Shown here one piece after another: positions 22,145 to 33,826 of a stretch of DNA of 64,000 bases. The translations under genes were made by a program, and so were the position numbers. How positions within the stretch are numbered: position 1 is the stretch's first letter; each line of letters opens with the position of its first letter. This DNA is from Castanea sativa. Lineage: Eukaryota > Streptophyta > Magnoliopsida > Fagales > Fagaceae. The stretch covers positions 53,483,464 to 53,547,463 of the forward strand of contig NC_134015.1 in NCBI RefSeq assembly GCF_040712315.1, written 5' to 3'. The notes below the pieces were generated by a model. It was not told the origin of the DNA, did no database searches, and saw nothing but the letters and a program-made list of their open reading frames with translations.

Positions 22145-22233
22145 GACTCCTCCACTTGAAAAAAAACTCGTCATCGAATTGATAGTTGAAATTTGAAATC
22201 TTCTACTCCAAATAAACAAATACTTTGAATGCT

Positions 22234-23296
22234 TTAATAACTTGATCTGGTTCTAAAACTTGAATCCTTCATAAAGTGTAGCATAAAATTTCTTCTTATC
22301 CACTTCAATTTATTTGCAACATCAATCAACGAAGGGTTAATAATAAAATTAAAATTTTCAACTTTAAGAAAATCAACATATTGTGTAGTCATCTTCAACA
22401 ATTCAACTAGAACCTGGTGATTTTGGGTTATGAACTCATCCTCATATTTAACCTCAATTGGATCTTCCACAATATTCTCAATAATTACCATCTCTTGATT
22501 TCTATCATTATCTACAATCAACTCAACATTCTTTTCTTTGAAATCTTCATCAAACTTTTGACAAGTGGTTTCTTCAATCTTCAATTCAATAGCTTGTTGC
22601 AAGTCTTGATCTTTTTTAACCACTTCAAAATTTTCTTTAGAAATAGGCTGCTTCTTCTCAACCCTCAAAACCTTTCCTTTACTGGATACATGGACTTAGA
22701 CTATGATAATTTTGGTATTGTGGTTGACCTTTCATGTTTTGAACATATTGCTTTTCATATGAATATACTGATTTATAATCAACACTTGTATAATCTAGTA
22801 TATCATAATAATCATTAGGAAACCATAAATTAATTAATAACTTTTTCATTCTTTACCAAGAGCAGACTGGATGCTTACCTTGCTGCTTTCTATCGATTTG
22901 AATGTCTTCCCACCATTCCTCTAATTCATCATCTAATTTATTAGATGCAAGCCGCACTTTTTCTTCATCACAAATCTTCCAAAAATTAAAATACTCTTCC
23001 AAATCAAGAGGTCAGTCAATAAAATCTAACTTACACATATCTTCATCAAAGAATGAAATTTTCTCGTAGTTAGGAGTACGTATTTGAATATATTGATCAT
23101 TGTTATTGTGAGATGATTTTATAGTAAGAAGAGTAGCAATCTTTTGCTCGATTTCACCTATAATTTGCTGACTCTTTTCAAGAAATTGTTGATTCTCATC
23201 ACGAGCCTCTTTTCGAAACTCGTGAAACTCAGCCCTAGTGAGGAGGACTGTGTTGTCAATTCCGTTGCCGCTGTTGTTGTTGTGGTGGTCACTCAC
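22234..23296 (-). pseudogene. Ty3/gypsy-type gag of the gag-only element
   Basis: The minus strand from 23296 reads an asparagine-rich start (HNNNSGNG), then a helical stretch. After one stop near 23010 it continues in the same frame with LDLEEYFNFW, KVRLASNKLDDE, EEWWEDIQ and a W-x-RMKKLL-like segment. These are the spaced landmarks of the Retrotrans_gag domain (aromatic-rich core, tandem W before the second half). Further stops lie near 22860 and 22680. A frame change leads into an acidic 144-codon frame (22668-22234) without similarity I can name. No zinc knuckle or protease is visible. It would encode the capsid-like protein only. Confidence 0.75.
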
Positions 23297-23323
23297 CGGT
23301 TAGCCATCAGACCAGGGTATGAT

Positions 23324-23339
23324 AAGGCTCTAATATCAA
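23324..23339 (-). promoter_or_regulatory. Primer binding site of gag-only element
   Basis: On the minus strand, just inside the right LTR, TTGATATTAGAGCC resembles the methionine tRNA complement TGGTATCAGAGCC with a few transitions. Confidence 0.65.
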
Positions 23340-23340
23340 C

Positions 23341-23741
23341 TAATGTCGCGGAAGCCGAAAAAAGCACACACGATACTGTCTTTGATGGAATAGAAACTAA
23401 ATTGTTAGTTTTTGGTAGTAAACCACAAATCCTCGAGGGGTTCCTTAAATCCACAATGTGATAAACTAGAATTCACCAGAGAAAAAATTTGACAAAAAAA
23501 GTTTGTATTTTATTGATAATAATCTATGAAAAACGTTTACAAACTTATGGACTTAATTAAGGGCTCTGTAAAACTTGACAAACAAGAAAATATATTCTAA
23601 AATAACTCCTAATTAATACCTAACCATAACAAGAACTAAATCTGATCTAAAAAACATGAAAAGCACCTAAAAACAAGGAAATAAATTACCTAAACCTAAA
23701 ATAACGAATTTTACATAAAAATACCAAAATTAAATAAAAAC
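23341..23741 (-). repeat. 5' LTR of gag-only element (part 1, interrupted)
   Basis: Matches 21685 to about 22100 in order. Its expected TG/CA end is TA here. It breaks at 23741, where the gypsy element starts, and resumes at 33832-33863. Confidence 0.8.
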
Positions 23742-24297
23742 TGAAGGGGAATAAAAGTGATCTTGACGGACCTACCTGGTAGATATGACAACGTAAGGAT
23801 GATGGTATTTAACATGGCCAAGGATGACGGATCCACAGTGGACAGATGGGTACAATGTAGGGATCAACCTTCCAGGATTATTTCCAAGAAGTCTTAAATA
23901 AGGTTTCACGCTATATAATTAGGGCTGATGTGGCCTTAATTAATCTCCACATAAAAACGTGCATAAGAGGGACTCTTGTATCGCACGTTTAGCCTTGATA
24001 GAAGGCATTTGAAAGGAAATAGTTTTAATCCTATAAGGAAATGACTTTTGTAATCAAGGCGTGGATGAACCCTACACCATTATAAATACACCGAAACCTT
24101 CACAAATCAAGGTACGCATAATTAACTCGACACTGGCACTCTAGGGTTGTAAAAAACAGACTCTAATTTGACCTTCGGAGGGTTTTTGGCCGGCACCACA
24201 CCGGTGCTCTCTTTTAGGCCATTTGTTTTCTTTTTTACAGGTGTTGTTTCGATTTGGGAGTGCTTGCAGCTTACTGATGATTTTTTCGGCATCATCA
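23742..24297 (+). repeat. 5' LTR of gypsy element A
   Basis: 556 bp. TATAAATA at 24081-24088 is a good TATA box, about 30 bp upstream of an expected start near 24115. It is highly similar to 33295-33826, with short indels near 23810-23830 and 33490. Confidence 0.92.
24081..24088 (+). promoter_or_regulatory. TATA box of gypsy element A LTR
   Basis: TATAAATA, identical in the 3' LTR (33612-33619), in a conserved block of both LTRs. Confidence 0.7.
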
Positions 24298-24298
24298 G

Positions 24299-24317
24299 TT
24301 GGCGCCGTCTGTGGGAA
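24299..24317 (+). promoter_or_regulatory. Primer binding site of gypsy element A
   Basis: TTGGCGCCGTCTGTGGGAA begins one base after the LTR. TGGCGCC-type sites are common in plant Ty3/gypsy elements. Confidence 0.85.
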
Positions 24318-24364
24318 ATCGAGATTGTTTTAGCCTTTGCTCTATTCCTGAGACAAAAAGTTGC

Positions 24365-26443
24365 ATGGTACTTACTCGATTGATGGTAACAACCAACCAT
24401 CAAGGTGGCGAACCGCACGCCACAACTCTAGAGAGGCAAGTCCAAACACTCGCGGCGGCGGTCGAGTGCCTAACCAAGCAGAATCATGATTTGGAAGAAC
24501 AACTGCGGCAAAGGAATGCACACCAAAGCGCACCAGAGGAAGACCAGGAAGGTGCCAGTCCGGAGGAGAGGAACGTGGAAGGGCCCGAGGGTAGCAACAC
24601 TCCTACTAGACCAGAGCGGCAGGAGACTAATCGGCCATCCGTCTCGGACACTTTGCCAACTCACATAGCAGCCGAGATACAGGAGATGAGGGAACGTATG
24701 GATGTGATGATGAACGCACTCAGAGGACGGATCTCCAGCGACCTGGACGACCTAGTCCATAGAACAGATTCGCCTTTCACAGCGCTCGTGAATTCATGCC
24801 CTCTCCCTCCAAAGTTTCGCATGCCTTAGGTGGAGAATTACGATGGATCCAAGGATCCATTGGATCACTTGGAATCTTTCAAGACCCTCATGCATCTTCA
24901 GGGCGTACCGGATGAAATCATGTGTTGGGCTTTTCTCACCACGTTGAAAGGGCCTGCAAGGGATTGGTACAGTAGGCTGACACCTAATTCCATCAGCACT
25001 TTTAAGGAATTAGGTGCACAGTTCATATCACACTTTATCGGGAGTCACCGGCATAAGAAGTTTACTACGTGTCTGTTGAACATTAGGCAACGAGAGGACG
25101 AGACCTTAAGATTATACATATCTCGCTTTAACAAGGAAGCCCTCTTGATAGACGAGGTAGATGACAAGATACTTGTGACAGCATTCACAAACGGGCTGCG
25201 AAAGGGTAAGTTCCTATTTTCTCTGTACAAGAATGACCCAAAGACTATGTTCGAAGTGTTTTATAGGGCAACGAAGTATATGAACGCAGATGATGCCTTG
25301 CTGGCTCGGGAGGACAAACCCAGAAAGAGGGAAAGGCAGGAAGAAACACAACCGGACAAGGGACGAAAAATGGCAAGAACCAGAGAATGACAGGAAGATC
25401 GACGACCCAAACCGCCTACGGGAATATTTATGAACTTCACCCCCTTCATAGCCCCAATTGACCAAGTGTTAATGCAGATCAAAGATGAAGGAACCTTGAC
25501 GTTTCCTGGCAAGCTAAAGGGAGATCCGAACAAGAGGCCAAGAGACAGATACTGCCGTTTTCATGGCGATCATGGCCATGATATGAAGGACTGTTATGAC
25601 TTAAAGCAACAAATTGAAGCCCTCATTAGGCAAGGAAGGTTGCAGAGGTTTGTGAGGAAGGAGAGAATGGATCAACTTTAGGAATAAAATTCCCGATGGG
25701 AAAACGAGCGTCCCAGACCACCTGTAGGAGATATACGAATGATTCTAGGGGGCACTACTTTTGCAGGGTTATCTAAAAAGGCCAGAAAGACCTACTTACG
25801 GACGGTTCAAAGCGTCCAGTCGACAGGTTCCTCACTAAAAGTGACACGACGAGATAGCCCTAGCATCGGGTTTTCGGAAGAGGATGTGCGATGCCTTCAC
25901 CACCCACATGACGACGCACTTGTGGTCAACATACGGGCAGGAGACTACAATATGCATCAAGTTTTGGTGGATAACGGAAGCTCAGCAGATATCCTCTACT
26001 ACCCCGCATTCCAGCAAATGGGAATTGCTAAAGAACGACTGATCCCAACGAATGCACCTCTTGTTGGCTTTGGAGGAACAAGGGTCTATCCTTTAGGCAT
26101 CGTCACGTTGTTTGTGACGGTCGGAGATTACCCACAGCAAATAACCAAGGATGTAGCTTTTCTTGTGGTTGACTGCTCTTCAGTGTATAACGCCATCCTC
26201 GGACGACCCACTCTCAATGCATGGAAGGCTGTCACCTCTACCTACCATCTAATGATCAAATTCCCCACCGAATATGGAATTGGAGAGTTGCGGGGAAATC
26301 AGGTGGCTGCACGGGAATGTTACATCGCCATGATGGAAATGGATGACCACCTACAAGCAATGAGCATCGAGGAACAGAGAACAGTGGCAGAACTGGTGGA
26401 AGAGTTGGAAGAAGTACAACTGGATGATTCTAGGCCCGACTGA
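24365..26443 (+). pseudogene. gag-protease of gypsy element A, in-frame stops
   Basis: One reading frame runs from the ATG at 24365 to 26443 and is interrupted only by in-frame stops (24827, 25388, 25679, 25685). Residues 1-150 are a polar, helical gag N-terminus. The Retrotrans_gag domain follows (24830-25330; landmarks WAFLTTLKGPARDWY and LNIRQREDETL). A CCHC-like segment YCRFHGDHGHDMKDC lies at 25550-25600. The aspartic protease lies at about 25900-26220 with the catalytic VDNGSSADIL (DNG instead of the usual DTG/DSG) and the C-terminal ILGRP. The protein would form the particle and cleave the polyprotein. The stops prevent full-length translation. Confidence 0.88.
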
Positions 26444-29400
26444 ACAACCAGAATCGGCACCCTCGCCAACCAAACAGTTTGACAAGCGCTCGCATTATTC
26501 CTCAAAGAAAACCAAGATGTTTTTGCATGGAGTCACGAGGATATGCCGGGAATAGATCCAACAGTCATAGTTCATAGGTTGAACGTGTCACCCTCTTTCT
26601 CTCCTGTTTGACAGAAGAAGCGAGTGTTCACCCTCGAACGAGATTGAGCCATAACAGAAGAAGTACGGAAGCTACAAGAAGCAGACTTCATACGCGAGGT
26701 GTACTACCTTGATTGGTTGGCAAATGTAGTGATGGTCAAGAAGGCCAACGGGAAGTGGAGAATGTGTGTCGACTTCACGGATCTGAATAGGGCCTGCCCT
26801 AAGGACAGTTACCCACTCCCACGCATTGACACCCTGGTAGACTCCACCGCAAGACATGAAATTTTAAGCTTCATGGATGCCTTCTCCGGTTACAACCAAA
26901 TCAAATTGGATAAGACTGATCAGGAGAAAAACTCGTTTGTAACGAGTCAGGGGTTTTTTGCTACAAGGTAATGCCTTTCGGGCTTAAAAATGCGGGAGCC
27001 ACATATCAGAGATTGATGAACAAGATGTTCGCGCACCAAATTGGCAGAAACGTGCAGGTTTACATGGATTATATTTTGGTAAAAAGCGTAAAGGTGTCTG
27101 ATCACTTGAGGGACCTCCAGGAGACTTTCAATACTCTTCAGACATACAAAATGAAGCTGAATTCGAACAAATGCGTGTTTGGAGTAACCGCATGAAAATT
27201 CTTGGGATTTATGGTATCACAGAGGGGCATTGAAGTCAATCCAGAGAAAGTAAAGGCGATTATGGAACTGTCTCCTTCAAAGACGGTAAAGGAAGTACAA
27301 AGCTTGACCGGGAAGATAGCAGCCTTGAACAGGTTCGTATCAAAAGCGACGTACAAATGCCTCCCATTCTTCTGAACACTGAAGAGATCATTTGAATGGA
27401 TAGACGAGTGCCAAAAGGCATTTGAAGAGTTAAAGATATATCTCTCCACTCCGCCGTTGCTTAGCCCATCTATGCCGGGGGAAGAATTGTTTCTGTACCT
27501 TGCCGTCTCCTCAGCTGTGGTCAATGCAGCTCTTATTAGAGAAGAAGGAAAGGTACAAAAGCCCGTGTACTTTATAAGCCGGGCACTAAGAGGAGCAGAA
27601 GAGAGATACCCTCAGATGGAAAAACTCGCATTTGCTCTTGTGACCGCGGCTCGGAAGCTCAAGCCATACTTTCAAGCACACACCATAAATGTCTTGACAG
27701 ATAAACCCTTTTGGAGAACAATGAACAATCCCGAAACTGTTGGACGGATGGCGCTATGGACAATCGAGCTAAGTGAATTCAATATCCAATATCAGCCACG
27801 GACGGCAGTGAAAGGACATATATTGGCAGACTTCGTTGCCGAATTCACTACCGCAAAGGAGCAGGGGGCAGAAGAGACGCCCATATGGAGAATTCATACA
27901 GACGGATCTTCCAATAAGCATGCTGAAGGTGTTGGAGTCGTACTCCACACCCTGGAAGGAGACAAGATTGAATGCATGATCCGTCTGGACTTCACCACTA
28001 CTAACAACGAAGCGGAATACGAGGCCTTGGTTGCGAGACTAGAGCTTGCGATAGTGGCAGGAGCTAAGAAGGCGGTAGTCTACTCCGATTCTCAAATCGT
28101 GGCTAGTCAGATTAATGGGAGCTATGATTGCAAGAATAAGAGGATGAAAAGGTACCTTGGGGAAGTGAAGGGTCGAAGGAATAACCTCTAATTCACGATG
28201 ATTCAAATCCCAAGGGAGGAGAACCAAGAAGCAGACTGACTCGCAAAGGTAGCTTCGGCCGAACCCATGAACATCCTTGAACAGGTATTGTCCTTCGTCC
28301 AGCTTTCATCATTATTAGATGACATTAGCATGCAGGAGGTAAGCAATAAGTATTGTTGGACGGCTCCAATTATGGCGTATCTCAAGGAAGGCAAGCTGCT
28401 TGATAACAAAGAAGACGCAAGGAAGTTGAAGGTTAAAGCTGCCAGGTTCGTCTTGATTAAAGACGTCCTATACAAAAGAGGATTCTCCCGACCATATCTA
28501 AGATGCCTCGGCCGCGGAAAAGCAGACTACATGATGAGGGAGGTCCATGAAGGACTTTGTGGAAACCATTCTGGATCAAGGTCTCTAGTGCACAAGCTCC
28601 TCCGAGCAGGATACTACTAGCCAACAATGCAAAAGGATGCCCACTCATATGTTAGAGCTTGCGACAAGTGTCAACGATTTGGCAATTTCATTAGGCAGCC
28701 AACGGAAGAACTTACCCCTATGACGGCTCCATGGCCGATTGCATAATGGGGGTTAGACATCATGGGTCCATTCCCAACAGCGGTGAGGCAGCTGAAGTTT
28801 TTAGTGGTTAGTATAGACTACTTCACCAAATGGGTGGAAGCAGAGGCTCTGGCTACTATCACGAAGAAAAACATCTGTAGTTTTGTGTGGAGAAGTATTA
28901 TTTGTAGATATGGAATTTCGAGGGTGCTCGTTTCAGACAACGGGAAACAATTTGACAATGACACATTTAGAGACTTTTGTTCTCAGCTTGGAATAAAAAA
29001 TCACTACTCATCGCCCGCCCACCTGCAGGCCAATGAACAAGTTGAAGTCACGAACCGGTCCTTGTTGAAGATTATCAAGACCCAGCTCAAAGGGGCAAAA
29101 GGCATATGGCCAGACAAATTACCATGTGTTTTATGGGCATACAGGATAACGGCGAGAACACCAATAGGAGAGACACCGTTTTGATTGGTGTATGGTACTG
29201 AGGCCTTCATACCGGCAGAGGTAGGATTAATAAGCTACTGTGTGGAAAGCTACGATGAGAGCAAGAATGACGAAACTTTGCGTTTACAACTCGACCTTGT
29301 AGACGAAGTCAGGACAGCAGCTGAACAAAGACTAGCGCGATACCAAGACATGATGGCAAAACATTACAACTCCAAGGTTAGGCACAGGGATTTCTAGGTG
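26444..29400 (+). pseudogene. pol of gypsy element A: RT, RNase H, archaeal RNase H, integrase
   Basis: The frame continues to about 26970. A missing T in the T-run at 26952-26957 shifts it by one, and the rest lies in a single frame to 29400. Domains: reverse transcriptase 26690-27200 (MPFGLKNAGATYQ), with the catalytic box YMDY at 27061-27072 where YMDD is expected; connection and RNase H 27220-27830; second RNase H 27885-28190 (HTDGSS, NNEAEYEAL, YSDSQ); integrase zinc finger about 28545-28680 and core 28745-29110 (LDIMGPFP, VSDNGKQF, VEVTN). Stops fall at 26621, 26645, 27193 and many later points. Loss of a metal-binding aspartate means the RT would be dead even without stops. Confidence 0.88.
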
Positions 29401-29734
29401 GGAGATCTGGTCTTATGAAAAGTACTTAGCACTACAAAGGATGCCTCCCAAGGAAAACTGGGTCCTAATTGGGAAGGACCATACATAATCATTTCATGGC
29501 ATTAGACGGAAGAAAGCTGAGCCATCCATTGAACACAGAGCACCTGAAGAAATACTACCAGTAGACAAAGGGCAAAGACAACAGCAACATCTACCTCCTC
29601 GTTTCCAGTTTATTTTTAAATAGTCATAATTTTTACTTATTAAAGCCAAAGTTTTTTATTTTCCATGAACATATAGTCTACCAGTATGTCATAATGAGAG
29701 GAGTTTTATTTAAAACGTATGGAATGTGTTTTGC

Positions 29735-30530
29735 TCAAAATCTACTAAGTCCGTACAATAGACGGATCATCCAAAATGGATGAATATCTACTAAGTCCGC
29801 ACAGTGGACGAATCATCCAAAAGGATGAAAATCTACGAAGTCCACACAGTGGACGGATCATCCAAAATGATGGAAATATGTAAGTCCACATAGTGGACAG
29901 ATTATCCAACCAGGATGAAACTCTACTAAGTCCGCACAGTGGACGGATCATCCAAAATGGATGAATATCTACTAAGTCCGCATAGTGGACGGATCATCCA
30001 AAAAGATGAAAAGCTACTAAGTTCACACAGTGGATAGATCATCCAAAAGGATGGAAATATGTTAAGTCCACATAGTGGACGGATCATCCAACCAGGGTGA
30101 AACTCTACTAAGTCTGCATAGTGGACGGATCATTCAAAAAGGATGAAAATCTAGTCCATATAGTGGACGGATCGTCCTAAATGGACGAATATCTACCAAA
30201 TCCACATAGTGGACGGATCATCCAAAATGGATGAATATCTACCAAGTCCACATAGCGGACGGATAATCCAAAATGTATTAAGTCCAGATAAGTGGACGAA
30301 TCATCCAAAGTGAATTAGAATATAGTCCACATAGTGGACGGATCATCCAAAGTGTATTGAAACCTACCAAGTCCGCATAGTGGACGGATAATCCAAACTG
30401 GATGAAAAGTTATTAGTTCCACAAGGTGGACGGATCATCTAAAGAAGGATGAAAATGCATCAAGTCCAAATGTGGACGGGTTATCCAAGAAATATAAAAA
30501 TACATTAAAATTCACAAAATGAACAGATTG
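29735..30530. repeat. Tandem array in 3' untranslated region of gypsy element A, unit about 45-50 bp
   Basis: About 17 diverged copies of a unit with consensus AAGTCCACATAGTGGACGG followed by ATCATCCAAAAGGATGAA. The AGTCCAC...GTGGAC pair makes each unit self-complementary. Copies vary in length (36-55 bp) and decay toward the right edge. Arrays at this position are known in Tat-lineage elements and can seed satellites. Confidence 0.92.
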
Positions 30531-30645
30531 CCCGACGAAAAATAAAAAACCAACTAGATTATAAAAAGAGAAAGTCATACACATTACCAAAATAAAGTTA
30601 ACAAAAGACAATGATAAATTGTTTTCGTTCACTACAAAATTTACA

Positions 30646-32814
30646 TTAGTCTTGAACTACAACGGTCTCTTCGTTATTCTCGGGACCTTCTGACAATGGC
30701 TAGTGGGTGTCGACGACGACGGTTTCTTTTTCAACTTTGGTGACCCCGTCATCACCAGGACCTTCGCCAAAGAGGTCCTCTGTCCCCTCATAGTCGACGG
30801 GGCGAGCAGGGGTCTGGGCCTCAGCGTCGATGTTGATGTGAGCAAGGTCCAGGTTAGGAAATGAAGCCTTCACCTAACGGAGACAGTCATCGAACCCGTC
30901 GCTAAAGGAGGAGCCAAGCTCGGCAAGAAGGGAGTTGGAGTCACGGTATTCCCTAATAGCTTCAACTTTTGCTTGGCGAATGTTGTCGTCATTAGCTTTT
31001 ACTGTCTCCCTCAGCTACTCCACTTCTTTCTCCAAGTTCTCACGAGCCTGCTCGGATAGTTTCAGTTTCTGCTCATGACGAACCCTCCAAAGCTTTAGTT
31101 CTTCTAGCTCCTCTGCCATCGCCTTTGCCTTGGCGTGAACCCGTTCAAGAGCTCTCTCTTGGGCCAGGTAACGGTCCATCAAGCCTTTGGCCACAAGCAC
31201 CCCCTGCACCAATTTCAATAAGTTAGTTCAAGGCATAAAGGAACAAGACGGAGTAAATATGTGACGGGTACTTCCCTGAGTTAAGCTGAATAGACATGTT
31301 TCCCCCATAGCCTTAGTAGCATGGTTTCCGAGATCTTCATAGTCCTCATCCGTTATTATAGACCCCATCTGATGGAGGGCATATTAGGGATCTTCCCAGA
31401 GCAGGATGGGAGGCTTTTCCTTGACGGGGTCTAGGTTAGTCATTAGGCCCTTACCCTTGCCTATTCCCAGCTTGGGAGGCAGCCTCATCATGTCGGACCC
31501 CTAACCGACAGGTAACCCCGTCACCAGCTTCTGTTTTTTGCTGTGACGGTCCCATTTTTCAGTGTAAGGTCTCTTTGTGGCAGGGGCAGGATGAAACAGA
31601 TCTGTCTTAGGAGCATCACCTTCTTGCTTCTTTTTGGTTGCCTGCTGCTTGATAATAGCCCATCTCCTTGCATCGTCCATTTCTGCAAAAGAAGACGGTT
31701 AAAAAAGCTGCATAAAGTAGAGTAACGACGGAAGGATTCCAGAACTTACGTTTACGTACTCCTACGTCGTATCGACGGGCTGTGGGTGTGGGTTCAGGAC
31801 CGTCACAATACCAGTGCAGCGTGTCTAAGGTGACGAGCTTTGACCAGGTCCCCTCTGATAACTTAGTTTATTGAAAAATTCTCTCCAAAAAGCCGAACTG
31901 CTCTGTCGTAATGGGTGGACGGTCCCTCACTGTTAAAAAAAGAATGCTAAGAATAAATCCATAGAAAGAAGGTGTGAGGGTTGAGAATAAGACGGGCTCA
32001 TACCAGACGGGGGCATTATCCCCCAAGTTTTATCTACCAGCATGTAGTCGTCATCACCTGGACGACACATCTAGTTATCTTCTCGAAGGAAGAAGTATTG
32101 AGCCTTCCAGTTACGATTGGAGTCCGGGGTCTCGGACACTAGCCTAAGTACCGGACTCTTCGGCACAAAGCTGTACATGCCCTTTGATTTGGTAATCTTG
32201 GACGGACGGTAACAATGAAAGAATTCTTCCACTGTTAATCGTCTCGCCCCGTCCGACATTACACCGTACAACACCTCGACGCTCAGAAAAACCCTCCAAG
32301 CATTTGGTGAGATCTGGGTGACGGCCAGACCCAGGTATTGAAAAAGACGACGGTGTAATGCACTCAGAGGAAAATGGAGGCTAGCTTTTAGCATCTGCTC
32401 ATAAACCCCGATGTCTTCAAGACCGTCATAATAACATTTATCTGATTTAAATGGAAGACGGATGGGTATGGTGTCGGGTATTTGGTACTTTTGCCTTAAC
32501 GTATTGAAGTGCGCTGGCTTAATGGTTGAAATGAAGTCGTTCACCGTCCACAAGGGGAGCAGGACGAATTCTCTGAAACCATCAGGGCCTATGACGGATT
32601 GGACCAGTGGATCGATACCATCTAGGTCGTCGGTCGAGTCATACTCTGACCTGTCCCTATCCTGCCCTTCATCTTCCACATGGGAAGGAGAGCTACTTGA
32701 CGGTTTCCTCTCCTCGCTGGAGGTGTCTTGGTCTGCTTGACCTGATGGGAACACCTCTTCGTAGCCCGCTCCCTTGTGGGCATAGGACTGACTACTTGAC
32801 GCCTCACTAGACAT
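30646..32814 (-). pseudogene. Antisense gene of gypsy element A ('putative gypsy type transposon' family), four-exon structure, with stops
   Basis: The ATG at 32814 (MSSEASSSQS) starts a minus-strand frame. It has a serine/acidic N-terminus and then a conserved globular domain of about 170 residues: LLPLWTVNDFI, LHRRLFQYLGLAVTQISPNAWR, VEEFFHCYRP, WKAQYFFLRED. This pattern is that of the plant Transposase_28 / 'putative gypsy type transposon' proteins. I infer exons 32814-32004, 31929-31750, 31682-31272 and 31203-30646. Each junction has GT/AG borders and keeps the phrase sense. Exon 4 is a coiled coil (LAQERALERVHAKAKAM) with an acidic tail. Stops lie near 32071, 31858, 31500, 31388, 31015, 30868 and 30702. 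Antisense extra frames are known in Tat elements; their role is unknown. Confidence 0.78.
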
Positions 32815-33294
32815 CTGACACCTACAGATGACAGGTAAAGGAAGCCTAAGACTCTAGATCTATACCGACGACAGGACCAACATGCAAAATAAAGAACAAA
32901 AACTAAGTAAAAAAGGTACTTACAGGTAGACGGCGAGTAAATGTGACGGATGAGCTAAGAGAACGCTGGATCTCGGCTTTTAGAGGCGATGGATCACACA
33001 AGGTGGACGGTTGCTCTCTGAACAAGGTGGACGGTTGTGCTCTAAACAGCAGAAAATTCTCTAAAAGTGTAAAAATGAAAACGGTGGGTAGTATATATAG
33101 AGGGAATGGCGCGATAAACGAAGGGACGCATCGATTCCAGCAAACAACCAGTAAAGTACCCCCACGTGTCCCTGTGCATTTATGATAGCATTCTAGCCTG
33201 TCCGTCAAAAACACACCTGTCAAGTGTCATAGCTAACCGTCATTCTATGAAATCGCAAAGGATAGGTGACGGTCTCATGAAATGAGGGGGCAAC
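32815..33294 (-). promoter_or_regulatory. Upstream region of the antisense gene with TATA-like box
   Basis: Between the antisense ATG and the 3' LTR there is no coding sequence. On the minus strand TCTATATATACTACC at 33086-33100 resembles a TATA box about 280 bp upstream of the ATG. A GACGG/CCGTC motif is repeated several times. The purine tract ATGAGGGGGCAAC at 33282-33294 primes plus-strand synthesis for the element. Confidence 0.5.
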
Positions 33295-33826
33295 TGAAGG
33301 GGAATAAAAGTGATCTTGACGGACCTACCTGGTAGATATGACGACGTAAGGATGACGGATGGGTACAATGCAGGGATCAACCTTCCAGGATTATTTCCAA
33401 GAAGTCTTAAATAAGGGTTCACACTATATAATTAGGGCTGATGTGGCCTTAATTAATCTCCACATAAAAACGTGCATATAAGGGATTCTTGCATTGCACG
33501 ATCCCTCTTATGCACGTTTAGCCTTGATAGAAGGCATTTGAAAGGAAAGGGTTTTAATCTTATAAGGAAAGGACTTTTGTAATCAAGGCGTGGATGAACC
33601 CTACACCATTATAAATACACCGAAACCCTCACAAATCAAGGTACACATAATTAGTTCAACTCTGGCACTCTAGGGTTGTAAAAAACAGACTCTAACTTGG
33701 CCTTTGGAGGGTTTTTGGCCGGCACCACACCAGTGCTCTCTTTTAGGTCCTCTGTTTTCTTTTTTGCAGGTGTTGTTTCGATTTGGGAGTGCTTGCAGTT
33801 TACTTGTGATTTTTTCAGCATCATCA
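33295..33826 (+). repeat. 3' LTR of gypsy element A
   Basis: 532 bp, ends CATCATCA at 33826. TATAAATA at 33612-33619. Confidence 0.92.

Larger units (their letters stand above)
23742..33826 (+). mobile_element. Ty3/gypsy LTR retrotransposon, Tat type (Retand-like), 10.1 kb
   Basis: LTRs 23742-24297 and 33295-33826 start TGAAGGGG and end CATCATCA. Order: primer site, gag, protease, reverse transcriptase, RNase H, a second archaeal-type RNase H, integrase, a tandem array, an antisense gene, purine tract, 3' LTR. The additional RNase H plus a long 3' region with an antisense frame are hallmarks of the Tat lineage. It sits in the LTR of the gag-only element. The flanks AAAAC and ATTAC are a decayed target duplication (3 of 5 bases agree; the undisturbed LTR at 22108-22112 reads ATTAC). 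Confidence 0.9.

Noticed and set aside
29735..30530. Array considered as a CRISPR-like or satellite locus
   Set aside because: Units are contiguous diverged tandem repeats with no unique spacers, inside the 3' region of a gypsy element in plant DNA.
32462..32810. Plus-strand open frames opposite the antisense gene
   Set aside because: They are reverse-strand shadows of the antisense exon 1, which has recognisable protein motifs on the minus strand.
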